64,000 bases of DNA from Symbiodinium kawagutii (Eukaryota; Sar; Dinophyceae; Suessiales; Symbiodiniaceae): positions 5,245 through 69,244 of the forward strand of contig VSDK01028678.1 in assembly GCA_009767595.1 (NCBI GenBank), given 5' to 3'. The translations under genes were made by a program, and so were the position numbers. Numbering within the stretch: the first letter of the stretch is position 1; each line of letters starts with the position of its first letter. Shown one piece after another: positions 20,687-31,089 of this stretch. Below the pieces are notes generated by a model that was not told the origin of the DNA, did no database searches, and was given only the letters and a program-made list of their open reading frames with translations.

Positions 20687-20942
20687 CTGGGTACCCATCG
20701 TCCCATGCAATCCCACCTGTCATCCTCCATACTTAAGACTAGAACAGTGAACTGACATCTCATCAAGCTGGGACTATTACGTTTGCACATGTTTGCGCAC
20801 ATTTTTTCGGAATACTGGTTGTTGGCTATACCAAATATCTAGCAGTTCATAGATCATACGCCAACCAGTAGGCTATCTACCCTATCATTTGTAGATTTGT
20901 GTGTAGATGCTGTATTTGGTTGTGGACCCCCAAACTGGTAGT

Positions 20943-21050
20943 CTTGGTGGCTTATAGATCCCTTGCTAAAAATATATTTTTAGTGGTTATATGGTCAATC
21001 AATCATATCCCAAAAACACTAAAAACCCAAGTTAGTGGGTATAAGCCATC
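20943..21050 (+). mobile_element. MITE family C copy
   Basis: Over 95% identical by eye to 16949-17056, including CTAAAAATATATTTTTAGTG and AAAAACACTAAAAACCCAAG. Confidence 0.9.
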
Positions 21051-21241
21051 CAGTAGTAGTTCACATCCCCACAAAGTCTCCTTTGTTGATTCATGAGATC
21101 TTCACCAGGGGTAGCCCGGACGCGACTCGTTTTCTGGGCTTTGCGCCGCAGCAAATGAACTTCGCATTGCTAGGGAGCCTGGACCACCAATGGCGTGTCA
21201 GTCTTGAAGGTACTGATCATTCTTGGTGGTAATTACTCATC

Positions 21242-21355
21242 TTGTGGTTTCTCAAAATGTTGGACCCCAAAATGGTTGGTTTACTATGGTTTATTAGTAT
21301 AAATTGTTTATATAAAGATGATTTGGGGGGTTCTTTATTTTGAGAAAGCACCATC
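21242..21355 (+). mobile_element. MITE family A copy
   Basis: TGGTTTCTCAAAATGTTGGA to TTTATTTTGAGAAAGCACC; flanked by ATCTTG and ATCTTT. Confidence 0.8.
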
Positions 21356-21705
21356 TTTGGGAGGGTATCATGGGTATACATTCCCAAGTTGGCGCTTCCC
21401 CTTGTACAGAATGATCGTTTGGGAATAGCTGGGGGTACAGCACTTGTAGTGTTTGTAAGCGCTGCGTGAGTGGCAGAGGAAAGCATTGGCTACCAAACAG
21501 CAGCATTGGTGCACTGTGCACTATTAATGTACTGCCGCAACCGCATGGAGATGGGCGGTATGTACATAAAATTTGATAGGACAAGAAACGGAAACTAAGT
21601 AGACTCACTGCCACTACAAGTCATTGATTGTGATTCCTTGAATGGGATCTATCTATTGGATTTGGCAGGTAGAAACTACCGGCTGGTGATGATGTCGCTC
21701 ACAAA

Positions 21706-21767
21706 TGATGATGATAATGACAATGACGATGACGATGACAATGACGATAACGATGACAATGACGACG

Positions 21768-21832
<65 letters not shown>
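21706..21832. repeat. GAT/GAC microsatellite
   Basis: Imperfect GATAATGAC/GACGAT units passing into about 21 pure GAT units. A frame of Asp (or Ser, His on the other strand) is a by-product. Confidence 0.97.
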
Positions 21833-21833
<1 letters not shown>

Positions 21834-22195
21834 CATGCAACAAAAGGATAAATCTTGATTCTTGGGAGCTATACCTACACATACCATCGGCCTGACGAAT
21901 GGGAAACATCATGCAGTGGTCTTTGATGGAATTCTTGCAATTTTCACAGGTTCACGCTGGCAATTGGACCTGCAGCAGCTTCCTGTAACATCAACAAAAA
22001 CAGCAAGCATCAAGTGGCTGAAACATAGTTTCGTCGAAGGCCCATGGCGCAGAATCTGAAAGTGAACCTGGTGGTTTCCGGCACATCCAAGCCAATGGAA
22101 CACAACACCTAGTGCAAATGACTAAATCCACGTTTGTCGGACCAAGGAGTTCAAGGAGGGTAGAACACCAAACACAAACAACGCGCTTGAAATAC

Positions 22196-22399
22196 AACAG
22201 CTCCTGAAAGAATGTTCCTCTTGATTAAATCGGATTCCCCATGAAAAACAGAGTGCAGAGTCTCAGAAGAACCGGAGATCAAAGGAGCGGGTTTGGGACG
22301 CTGCCCGTATCCCCCTGCGCACTCGAAATCCATAACTTGCGTCTCTGGTGGTGGCTGATACCCTCCACTTCGACCTTGGTAGCCCAGAGATTTTGGGAG
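22196..22399 (-). CDS. Candidate exon, unknown Pro/Gly-rich protein
   Basis: Open for 68 codons: KLPKSLGYQGRSGGYQPPPE, TQVMDFECAGGYGQRPKPAP, LISGSSETLHSVFHGESDLI. Acceptor TTTCCAAG| lies 12 bp from a family B element whose end supplies another AG; donor GCTGTT|GTATTT. The frame continues past both sites. Confidence 0.33.
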
Positions 22400-22410
22400 C
22401 TTGGAAACAA

Positions 22411-22524
22411 TTGGCTATAGGTCAATATTAACCAATAATGGTGGGTTTTAACCAACCAGTAACAAGGAAACCAAGGGTTATACCAGGGCTACCTAGGGGT
22501 ACAGGGTGATGACCCACAGCCAAT
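22411..22524 (-). mobile_element. MITE family B copy, reversed
   Basis: GGCTATAGGTCAATATTAAC to GTGATGACCCACAGCC. It abuts the candidate exon at 22196-22399. Confidence 0.8.
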
Positions 22525-23647
22525 TGTGAACTACGCAAGTGCCTACAGCTACCCAGGTTCAGACAAAGATTTTGGTGGCTGATACTTAGAAACGATCCAC
22601 GCACTACCATGAGGAGTTGGCTATGGACATGAACTACTGAGAACAGCCATGAACTATTGTATCACTGGTTTATGTTTGATCAATATTGCAAGCCAGCCAC
22701 TTTTCCTACAAATCCCATACGACCATCGTCACCATGTTGGCCAGTTGATGACAGTAAAACTCCATGACACACGAGTCATGGCCGTGGCTGAACGTCATTG
22801 CACCAGGCCAATGGGAAACTGTTGCAGAGGGGAACATTCATGGACAGCTCGAGTGGCAACTCCCACAATTCTCTGCGTGGTGGTTGCAACCAGTGACCAC
22901 CATGAACACATATTATTAAATCAACATCAACCAACAATCCTATGGGGGAAGAATCAAAACATCTTTGAAACCACCAGGCAATGATAAGTCGTTTCATGAC
23001 CTAGCAGCACATTTTCCACTATAATGGCTACCCAGGATGAAGCTAAACCCTAGGTATATTAATTGGGGGTATCCCCAAATCCAGCCGACTGGTTTCCCAT
23101 TAACCATGGGAACCCCCCTAGTGATCATCAACCAGGGGTGGCTCGCTTCATCCTGGGTTACCATTAACTAACTTGTTTTTGTTGCAGGAACAGTGCCCAG
23201 TTCTAAGTTGGTCAAGAACCCACCAGCGAATCAAATCCACCATAGTCGTGGCACCCGGAAATGGATGGTTTAGCAGTTTAGCCCCATATAAATGAGTAAG
23301 GATGCCTGGGGAGGTCCCCTATGGCTTGAAAAACCACCATATCTACCATGGCTGGTAGCTACCCGAGTTAAACGTTCGAAGCGCTGACGGGCCCCATCGA
23401 CCACGCACTGCCCTCCTTTCCAAGTAACGTCGCTGGCTCAAGGGCTGGTCCATGGTGAGCGAGTCAACGTCAAGGCGCAAGGACCATGCTGCTGGTGAGA
23501 TGTAGGGTCTAAGCAGTGGTGGGATGTAGGTATGAGTCTAAGCAGTTAGAATGTTGAGCTAATATGGTTGTTCAATGATTGGTTAACAATATTGTTGTAA
23601 GTTCTATGGCCAAGAAAGGCTGAAATATGAGCATAGTTGATACTATT

Positions 23648-23765
23648 AGGCAGTGAGTCAAAACCCTGTACCCCTGGTTCCCCCATCATTAGCCATTGTT
23701 TTCCTTATTGTTGGTTGGTCACTATCCCCATTGCTGGTTGGTTAATATTGACCCATAGCCATATA
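23648..23765 (+). mobile_element. MITE family B copy
   Basis: GGCAGTGAGTCAAAACCCTG to TTAATATTGACCCATAGCC-ATATA. Confidence 0.85.
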
Positions 23766-23898
23766 ACAATGACAATGGGAGATCAAACAGCTAACACCAC
23801 ATGTTTGACGGTCACCAGCTGATGGTTCAACACCGCCAAGCCCATCTGTCATCCCATAAGATGAAGGCAATCCTCTCACGGTTAGGATGCAGTCATGT

Positions 23899-23938
23899 GG
23901 GGATATATATATATATATATTTTTTATATATATATAAT
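23899..23938. repeat. (TA)n microsatellite
   Basis: TATATATA runs around a T6 stretch. Confidence 0.9.
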
Positions 23939-24019
23939 TGTGTATTGACTCATGCCCAGGTAAAGATCGCCAAAAAGGATTGCTTTAGCAGTCTTGACCC
24001 TATTCATCCACACCAAAAC

Positions 24020-24165
24020 CTAGGCAGCAACACTGTGGAAGCAGTGTACAAATGGTCACCCAACCCAACGTGGCAGAAATCAACATCTACGAACATTTTA
24101 CGTTCCGAGCAGCTTGCAAACATGTTTGACTCGAGCCAATACAATCCACAAGTTGAGGCCGAGGC
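24020..24165 (-). CDS. Candidate exon, strand uncertain
   Basis: On the minus strand CACAG|GCC to CCTAG|GTTTTG gives 48 codons + 2: ASASTCGLYWLESNMFASCS, ERKMFVDVDFCHVGLGDHLY. The plus strand is open over the same bases (23960-24212, KIAKKDCFSSLDPIHPHQNL..., donor GTAAGC). The minus reading is preferred because G follows AG at both ends and neighbours are minus. Confidence 0.28.
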
Positions 24166-24635
24166 CTGTGAAGTTGCTAAGTCGTGCACTATCATTTCCT
24201 ATTCACCACCGGGTAAGCTGGGAAGATGCATGTTAGGAAGCATTCAAAATCAGTACCAATCAGTACAGAGAATGCATGGCAAATCAAGTCGCTAGTACGC
24301 CCAGTTCCAACAGGAACCCCTGTTTGATCCACCAAGGATTCATGGGAAAATTGCGACGCGCGCGAGTTGCGAGTTGCGAGTTGCAAACGGGTTCTCCATT
24401 GTGCCTCCAACCCCCAGCTCTGGTCACTTGGGAAACCCGTTAAGGGTCGGCCTTCCTTTGTCGCGTCGTCCAGGTTGGGAAAGCGAACCTACAGGGGCGC
24501 CGGGCCTGCATGGAAACTGCCTAAGAATCAAGGACTTCAACCGTGTAGCTGATCAATGTTGATGAAAAGCTTGGTCAACTAATGGTTGATTTTGCGATTA
24601 TAATTAGATCTAAGACATCATCTATAATGCTTGAT

Positions 24636-24857
24636 ACATCTTGATCGTGCATGATCAAATCCGTTTTTTGTGTTTGATCTCCCGGTCAATGCTACTAGCA
24701 GCTTGAAATTGATTCGCGCCTCTGAGTTCCTTGAATCACTGGACTGGTGGAGAATCGATTCCTTAACCACCACTTCGGAGGGTTTCCGAGGCAAGATCTT
24801 CCCAGCAAAAGCATGTCTGAGAACAAACGACATCACCAGCTCACCAACCCGCATCAA
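24636..24857 (-). CDS. Coding-like island, strand uncertain
   Basis: Minus frame: VLRHAFAGKILPRKPSEVVV, KESILHQSSDSRNSEARINF. The plus frame (LIRASEFLESLDWWRIDSLT) is equally protein-like. No family recognised on either strand. Confidence 0.25.
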
Positions 24858-25229
24858 CCATCAACTCAACATCAATTGACCATGAAATCACCATCAATTA
24901 GCCATTAATCAACAATCACTAACCATGAACTATCCCTGAGTAGGTCACTTATCTGAATCAATTGATGGTCATTCAATGGTCAATTGATGATTAGCCACCA
25001 CTAAGCATCCCTGAGTTCCCAGTGAATCTCAACCAACATTAACCATAGCCATCACCAACCATCTCTGAGTTCCCCCGTAATTCAATCTCAACCAACATTA
25101 ACCAACATTTAACATTAACCAACATTAACCTACTAATCATTCAGACAATATTGACCAACGTTAACCTACTAATCATTCAGTCAACATTAACCAACATTCA
25201 CCAACCTGCTAATCATGCAGTCAATGATT

Positions 25230-25347
25230 GGGCTGTGGGTCAAAACCCTGTACCCCTGGTTCCCCTATCATTAACCATTGTTTTCCCTATTATTGTTTGT
25301 TATTTATCCCCCATGAGTTGGTTGATTCAAATTGACCCAAAGCCATT
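25230..25347 (+). mobile_element. MITE family B copy
   Basis: ATTGG flanks both sides. GGCTGTGGGTCAAAACCCTG to CAAATTGACCCAAAGCC. Confidence 0.85.
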
Positions 25348-25394
25348 GGTTGTTGGTTGCTGGTTGAGTTCTGACAGAATCTCAACAGCCAACA

Positions 25395-25490
25395 TCACCC
25401 CGCGGCCCCGCGGGGCCGCGCACTCGGATGGTCTCCCTCGTCAAGGCGTCCAAGTTCTGGTGGATCATCATCGCAGACTCTGCGAAGTTG
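25395..25490 (-). CDS. Candidate exon, unknown helical protein
   Basis: Minus frame RYANFAESAMMIHQNLDALT, RETIRVRGPAGPRGD, following TTTCATTTTGCCACCCACTTCGTAG-type pyrimidine/AG sequence. The island includes a 20-bp perfect palindrome. Boundaries uncertain. Confidence 0.28.
   Translation of the reverse strand, partial: QLRRVCDDDPPELGRLDEGDHPSARPRGAAG
25401..25420. repeat. 20-bp perfect GC palindrome
   Basis: CGCGGCCCCGCGGGGCCGCG equals its own reverse complement. Confidence 0.95.
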
Positions 25491-25984
25491 GCGTATCTGT
25501 CAACGCTACGAAGTGGGTGGCAAAATGAAAGCTTTAATGAAGGGTAAGTACAGCAATGAGATCCCCTTGTTCATTACCACTGGGTCTGGGGGGCTCTAGT
25601 TCTGTAGTTGTAGAATCGTGGCCATCAAGAAAAACAGAGCATTTTCACTTACAGAATGGAAACCCACAAGATTTATTGCAAATCCCAGAAAGAACAAAAT
25701 CAAAGCACCCAAGGCTCAAGTTGGGGTACATTTTTAAGCCAAAACTCGTTAAAAATATACCCTGGTCCCAGCCTGCTTGCTGGTATATTCAGGGGCCCCA
25801 AGCTCACCTTCTTTCAACTAACCAAAATCGATGAAACTCTTCAAAGATTTGGTCCTGAGGTTGGCATTCTGTACCCACCAGAAATCGACATCGATTTCTA
25901 CAAGGTTCTAATTCTGTACTATTATTTTAGGGCCGGTTTTGGCAAAAATCTAAGATGTGGCTCTTGATTTTGTAGCCTCCAGCT

Positions 25985-26815
25985 TATATACGAAAATAGA
26001 TTCAGCATGAATAGCAACGTGGCTTTACAGAATCAAGTGCCCCAAGGTACAAGAGAAAAGCCTGGGATTTTGATGGTTTCGACAAACAACTTCACACTTT
26101 GGTAGAATCAAAACCCCCAACTGTGTTGTCACCATGTCCTTCAGGCATCAAACTTTACAGAATCAAGTTTCCCAACACCAATCTACATCGGCCAACAAAC
26201 CCACAAAATACCCTAGAATTAGGACACCTAAGGCTCAATTTTCTGACACATGTTTGCCTCTAAACTCAAGACCCCCACCCTACCAAGGGTTAAAGCAGGG
26301 GAAAGGGGCATCTAGAATTTCGATCTATTTGGCTCACAACCCCCCTAATTCTGTAGGCCTATTTGGCAGGGATGTAATATGATGCAATATATTTTGATTT
26401 GATTTACCTTTTTTTATACACGAAGATTGATTAAGGAAGGATAGCAATCTGGCCTTTACAGAATCAAGTGCCCCAAGGTACAGGAGAAAAGCCTGGGATT
26501 TTGATGTTTTCGACAAACAACTTCACACTTTGATAGAATCAAAACCCCCAACTATGTTGTCACCATGTCCTTCAGGCATCAAATTCTTGCAGAATCCAGT
26601 TACCCAACACCAATCTACATCGACCAACATATCCACAGGATGCCCTAGAATTAGGACACCCAAGGTACAAATTTCTGACACATTTTTGCATCTAATTTCA
26701 AGACCCCCACCCTACCAAGGGTTAAAGCAGGGGAAATGGGCATCTAGAATTTCGATCTTTTTGGCTCTCAACCCCCCTGATTCTACAGGCCTAATAGCCA
26801 AGGGGATGCAATGAG
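25985..26815. repeat. Tandem duplication of about 400 bp (offset 431 bp)
   Basis: 25985-26385 and 26412-26815 match over almost their whole length, from TATACGAAAATAGATT / TACACGAAGATTGATT to ...TCTAGAATTTCGATCT. Landmarks such as TTTACAGAATCAAG and CCACCCTACCAAGGGTTAAA occur in both. A looser third copy may lie at 25560-25970 (TTACAGAAT, CACCCAAGGCTCAAG). Frames across it lack coding character. Confidence 0.9.
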
Positions 26816-27500
26816 TAATGCTGGTTAATGGATGCTAAACTGGTTAATTCATTGTTAATTCTATGGTGACTTGATGAGTTAACTAAATGGCTATGAATGG
26901 TGGTTGGTTGATGCAAAATAATGCCTTTTTCACTGCTTGGTACTGATGGTCAGTCGATGCTTCATAATGATGGTCGATGGTAAGTTGATGGTCAATTGAA
27001 TTATGTTATTGAATGTCAATGATGGTCAGTTGATGGGTGACGGTGATTGGTTAATTGACACTTCATGGTTAGTGATGGTTAATTGATGGTGAGTTGATGG
27101 TCGATTATTCTGATGACTGATTGATGATTAGTTGATTGATGGTGGTTAATGTCGGTTCACTGATGATTGTTGATAGTAGTGAGTTGATGCTTGATGATGG
27201 CTAACGAATCATGACATCTCATGATGGTTTCATGATGGTACAACGTTCAACATACAGTAGTTGGCAAGTAACAATAGTACAGGAACGGTGCTTAGGTGCT
27301 CCGAACTAGGAATGGATCCGAAGATACGTGAATGTCCAATGAAGAAATATGCCAACAGGACAGCCTTTGACAATCAGGTCTAAGCATGGGTTTGAACAGT
27401 TTGTATGTTAAAGTAAAATAAAGTTACGGTAAAACGGTAAAACCGTTCAATATTGACATGTGTGCGTTTGAACACTGATCCAAGTACGAGCCAAATGTTG
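26816..27500. other. Degenerate GATGGTTA-rich spacer
   Basis: Loose GATGGTCAATTGATGG-like repeats; no gene seen. Confidence 0.4.
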
Positions 27501-27687
27501 CTCTAAGGAATCAGATGGAATCAGTGAGTGTTACTCTCTCAGAAATCAACTAGCAGTTGCGTGTTGTTCATAAGTTTGGTTGCACACTTCGGTCAAAATG
27601 CATCTTGTGTCGCCAGAGTTGTCCCAGTCCCAGTCCCTCGTTTCTGTGTGCATGTGTGTGTGCCCACCATTCAGATTGACCAACTAC

Positions 27688-27740
27688 ATCCGAAAATGAA
27701 TTGATGAACGTCCCAAAACAACGTACCAATCTGCTTCTTA
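27688..27740 (-). CDS. Candidate exon following 27836-27935
   Basis: Acceptor TTTATTTTGCAG| and donor GGAT|GTAGTT. In the phase left by the upstream exon it reads (S)KKQIGTLFWDVHQFIFG. The 95-nt intron between the two is short and clean. Confidence 0.3.
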
Positions 27741-27835
27741 CTGCAAAATAAACAGTTTATATGATACAGTCTACAACTAATCATTAGTATACCAGGCTGG
27801 TCTATGCTGCAAGCTTGTATACTGCTCAAACTTAC

Positions 27836-27935
27836 CTTGAGCCCAACATGGCTTGCTTCAAGTAGTACACTTTGCCAGGCCAGCAAACGTCACAGCGATG
27901 TGCACCATGAAAGTGCTCCCAAGTAATTCCTCGTA
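27836..27935 (-). CDS. Candidate exon, Cys/His-containing protein
   Basis: Donor TCAAG|GTAAGT is near-perfect; acceptor GGTGCAG|. Reads RGITWEHFHGAHRCDVCWPG, KVYYLKQAMLGS, with a HxxxHRCDVC cluster that could bind a metal ion. Joins in phase with 27740-27688, and possibly with 28071-28014 upstream. Confidence 0.38.
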
Positions 27936-28300
27936 CTGCACCACAGGATGTGGAATTGGATGGCATCGGTTGAGCCAACAACGACATGACCAGGAATGAT
28001 GATACACAAAAACATGTAATGAGTAAATTTGAGTCACTGCTGGATGTAATCCCTGGTTGTGACCGGTCATTCTGAACCACCAGTAAACACCATCATCTAA
28101 GCTCAATATTAAGGATCAATCCTGGAACCGTTGTTAGGCATTTGCATCAATCATTGACCATCATCAAGCAGGGTGGTTACTACAATTAACCATGGTTACC
28201 CTTTGGGAAGCTAACAGTGGATCATATCCCAGGGTTTTACTGACAAAATTATGGATTTTCCTTTGGCATGATAGTCTACCAGAGAGTAGTCATGGTAAAA

Positions 28301-28422
28301 TATGGCAGTGCGTCAAAACCCTGTACCCCTGGTTCCCTATCATTAACCATTGTTTTCCGCATTATTGTTAAGTTATTAACCCACTATTGGTTGGTTAATA
28401 TTGACCCAGCTCGCCATATATA
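28301..28422 (+). mobile_element. MITE family B copy
   Basis: TATGGCAGTGCGTCAAAACC to AATATTGACCCAGCTCGCCA, followed by the associated block H (AGCTGGTATATCCCC...CTAACCAGCTATT). Confidence 0.8.
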
Positions 28423-28546
28423 GCTGGTATATCCCCATGAAATGGTTGGTTGTTGTCCCCTATCATAAACCACTAACCAGCTATTGTTAACATGGTGTTT
28501 ACTACAATTAACCATGGTTATATGATCATGGTGACTCCTGGGTAAC

Positions 28547-28709
28547 CATCCTTAAGCCCTGCGGGTTGTACAGCTTGGCAGCTGGCGCCACATGGCGCCT
28601 CAGTTCCCAGCCCTGCTGAAGGAGAGAGGTCACCAAGGAGCACTTGAGACCTGGGACGATGGGCTCGGAGATGGGTCCAACATGGAAGGATGTTTGATCA
28701 TTGGTGAAA
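28547..28709 (-). CDS. Candidate exon, unknown protein
   Basis: Clear coding character: FTNDQTSFHVGPISEPIVPG, LKCSLVTSLLQQGWELRRHV, APAAKLYNPQGLRM. GC-rich third positions. Inner sites CCCAG|GTCTC and CTGAG|GCGCC could give a shorter exon. Donor taken as GGATG|GTTACC. Confidence 0.4.
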
Positions 28710-28811
28710 CTATGATGTTGGCTATGGGTCAAGCAGGTAACCAACCAACTAGCTGGCTAATGGTTAATAATAGGGGATAATAACTTACAAGTATAGAGGA
28801 CATACCAACTA

Positions 28812-28933
28812 TATATGGCTATGGGCCAATATTAACCAACCAATTTCATGGGGGATAATGACCAACAATAATAAAGGAAACAATGGTGAATGATAGGGGA
28901 ACCAGGGGTACCGGGTTTTGACCCACAGCCATT
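28812..28933 (-). mobile_element. MITE family B copy, reversed
   Basis: GGCTATGGGCCAATATTAAC to GGTTTTGACCCACAGCC. Preceded by block H in reverse, as in 44900-44987. Confidence 0.85.
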
Positions 28934-29010
28934 GGACAAAATACGAAGCTATTCACCTGGAAACATGTTCACCAACATGGTAAGAAGAATGATATGTTGA
29001 TGGTGAAACT

Positions 29011-29037
29011 GCTACTGCTGCTGCTGATGATGCTGAT

Positions 29038-29095
<58 letters not shown>

Positions 29096-29108
29096 CTGAT
29101 GCTGATGC

Positions 29109-29149
<41 letters not shown>

Positions 29150-29150
29150 C
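29011..29150. repeat. GAT/GCT microsatellite
   Basis: CTGCTGATGATG then two pure GAT tracts around (GATGCT)3. Confidence 0.97.
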
Positions 29151-29241
29151 TGTTTCTCATTATCATTGTTATCGTGATGATTATCATATAGTTTGATGAA
29201 TGCAGTTTATAATCAAAACAATTGTGGTGAACATGGTTGAC

Positions 29242-29309
29242 CTGTACATTCGATAATGGTGCTGCGTACATCCAGCGCTGCATACCATGCTTTGATCTGT
29301 TCACAAAGG
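29242..29309 (-). CDS. Candidate exon, frame ambiguous
   Basis: Excellent sites (CCCTTTGCAG| and TACAG|GTCAAC). Two frames are open: LCEQIKAWYAALDVRSTIIE, which fits the phase of the exon at 29583-29444, and FVNRSKHGMQRWMYAAPLSN. Confidence 0.3.
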
Positions 29310-29443
29310 CTGCAAAGGGTGATATTTTGATAGATGATAGGGTAGTTTCCAGACATGGTGATAACTATATGCAAAAATAGCTTGCATAAGTGGCAAGTTT
29401 CATAATACCCGCTGGTACTCACACCTTAACAGTCCAAAGAAAC

Positions 29444-29583
29444 TATCCAAAGGCCAATCTTTTTTCTGGAATGGGATTCATCTCACGGAACCGAGGCCCA
29501 AAACACCCTGTCCTGCACCCGACATGATTGGTGAAGTCGCAGGTGTGGATGTTGTACCCGAGAGTTACGAAGCAACGGTCCAT
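29444..29583 (-). CDS. Candidate first coding exon, Cys-rich protein
   Basis: ATG in good context (CCCCATGG) starts MDRCFVTLGYNIHTCDFTNH, VGCRTGCFGPRFREMNPIPE. Upstream in frame is a stop and no AG, which favours a true start. Third positions are strongly G/C (TAC AAC ATC CAC ACC TGC GAC TTC). Donor GGATA|GTTTCT is weak. No signal peptide; function unknown. Confidence 0.35.
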
Positions 29584-30354
29584 GGGGGATGGTGGCACCC
29601 ACACGCATATATCAACCAAATATGATCACCCTACAAGGTAGGTTTACAAAATCGCGTAGCTACTGCAGAATGATCAGCCGGATCCAGACTGGGCAGGCGC
29701 GCGGAAGAATTCATCGTGACGCAGCAAGCGCGCCTGGCACTGTTGGACTGGGGAGACCTCGCCTTCACTCATTGCATGGCAGCAAGGGGACAGCCATTCT
29801 TTTCACACAGAAGTTGTGTGTGTACTTCCCAAAGTGGTTGCAAGGATCCAGCTCTATATCAGACCTCACTTTCTAGATGTTTGGCTTACACTAACTGATC
29901 CCTCCCAAGGTTGGATGACGATCCATATCTCCCGGAATGGTTGATCAGAGAATCTAGAGGTATCTAGAGGTACTTGGTGGTTAAAACAAGGATTTCCTGT
30001 CGATTTCCCCATCAATCAACGTAGTGAATGTAAACAACTCAACAAGTTCCTTGCCCCTGCGAGCATCATCACGACCGCGCAAGTACCCTTTCTGCCCAGG
30101 TCAGCGATCAATGTTCATCCATGGCGTGTGATTGTTGCACTCTCTGGTAGATTCATCTGGAAATGGAAAAGAAAAGTGCAACAGTCTTTGAGAAAATGTG
30201 GGAAACCATCTATAAACGGTGATTGTCCATTGCCAGGTTCATCTACCAAAGAGAAGTATATCATCTCTTTTCTTTCTCTACTAATTGGTGTCATGTTGCA
30301 ATTTGATAGTCATTGGTTGCAAAGTGGCAACGCGCATCCACTTGCAAGTCGTAG

Positions 30355-30567
30355 ATGGCAACCCCTAATCCCGATGTGGACATTTCCATTGGCTGGTTGA
30401 AGTATAGCTTCATGCGCGTTGTTCTTCATCTTGATGTTACAAAGACCACCTTCGAAATATCTAACCATAAGCTATGTTTCTCAATCAGCGCGGTGGATCC
30501 TTTGGATTTCTGCAACCAACATGAATGGTCTGTAGTAGCCAAGTGCTGCAATTTTGCACTGAGATAG
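30355..30567 (+). CDS. Small ORF or antisense of an exon
   Basis: Plus frame of 70 codons (MATPNPDVDISIGWLKYSFM...). The minus strand over the same bases reads KSKGSTALIEKHSLWLDISK and LYFNQPMEMSTSGLGVAIYD...TNDYQIAT-stop. Strand cannot be decided by eye. Confidence 0.2.
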   Translation: MATPNPDVDISIGWLKYSFMRVVLHLDVTKTTFEISNHKLCFSISAVDPLDFCNQHEWSVVAKCCNFALR

Positions 30568-30910
30568 ATTACGGCCAACCTATTGGTTTAAGGTGCCCTT
30601 GCTGTTTACATGTAGTTGGTTTCTCCCTCATGCTTTCGTATGGCTGTGCTGGTCATAGACCCTTTCTTACCTGACCGATCAGTATCTGCTATGTATGTGC
30701 ATAAATGTGAATCAAGATGAACAAGAACAGTTCTTGATTAGCCGACTCAAATATTTGCTAGTTACCCTAGTTACGAGCTAGACCTCATAATTAAGCATTA
30801 TTGTATCATGTAACCAGCTTCCACCATCACTGGCCATGGATATGAGCTAAATTGACTATAGAACTGGGCTACCGTCACTGGTTGTAGCCCTACCTGTAAG
30901 TTCACCATCC

Positions 30911-31065
30911 TGGGGGGCCGGTATGATCTAGTGGAAATGACATCTTCCCTCAAGCGTCGGACTTGGGGTTCAATCCCCGGGTGCAACACTAGGCGGACAG
31001 GCGGGCAGCTACTCCACCCCTGCAGTTGAGGGGACTAGCTAGGGTGCTGCCCGACAAACCTACTA
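30911..31065 (+). mobile_element. tRNA-derived SINE with target-site duplication
   Basis: A pol III A box (TGATCTAGTGG, 30924-30934) and B box (GGTTCAATCCC, 30967-30977) are 43 bp apart, the tRNA spacing. The tRNA-like head is followed by a tail folding as a stem CGGGCAGC/GCTGCCCG (31002-31009 / 31046-31053) with an inner CCCCT/AGGGG hairpin. The 155-bp insert is flanked by a perfect 14-bp direct repeat TAAGTTCACCATCC (30897-30910 and 31066-31079). No protein is encoded; movement would depend on a LINE. Confidence 0.85.
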
Positions 31066-31089
31066 TAAGTTCACCATCCCGGGGGGGGC

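Noticed and set aside
25556..26814. Open frames of about 80-100 codons across the 431-bp duplication
   Set aside because: Repeat DNA; frames differ between the copies and lack coding composition.
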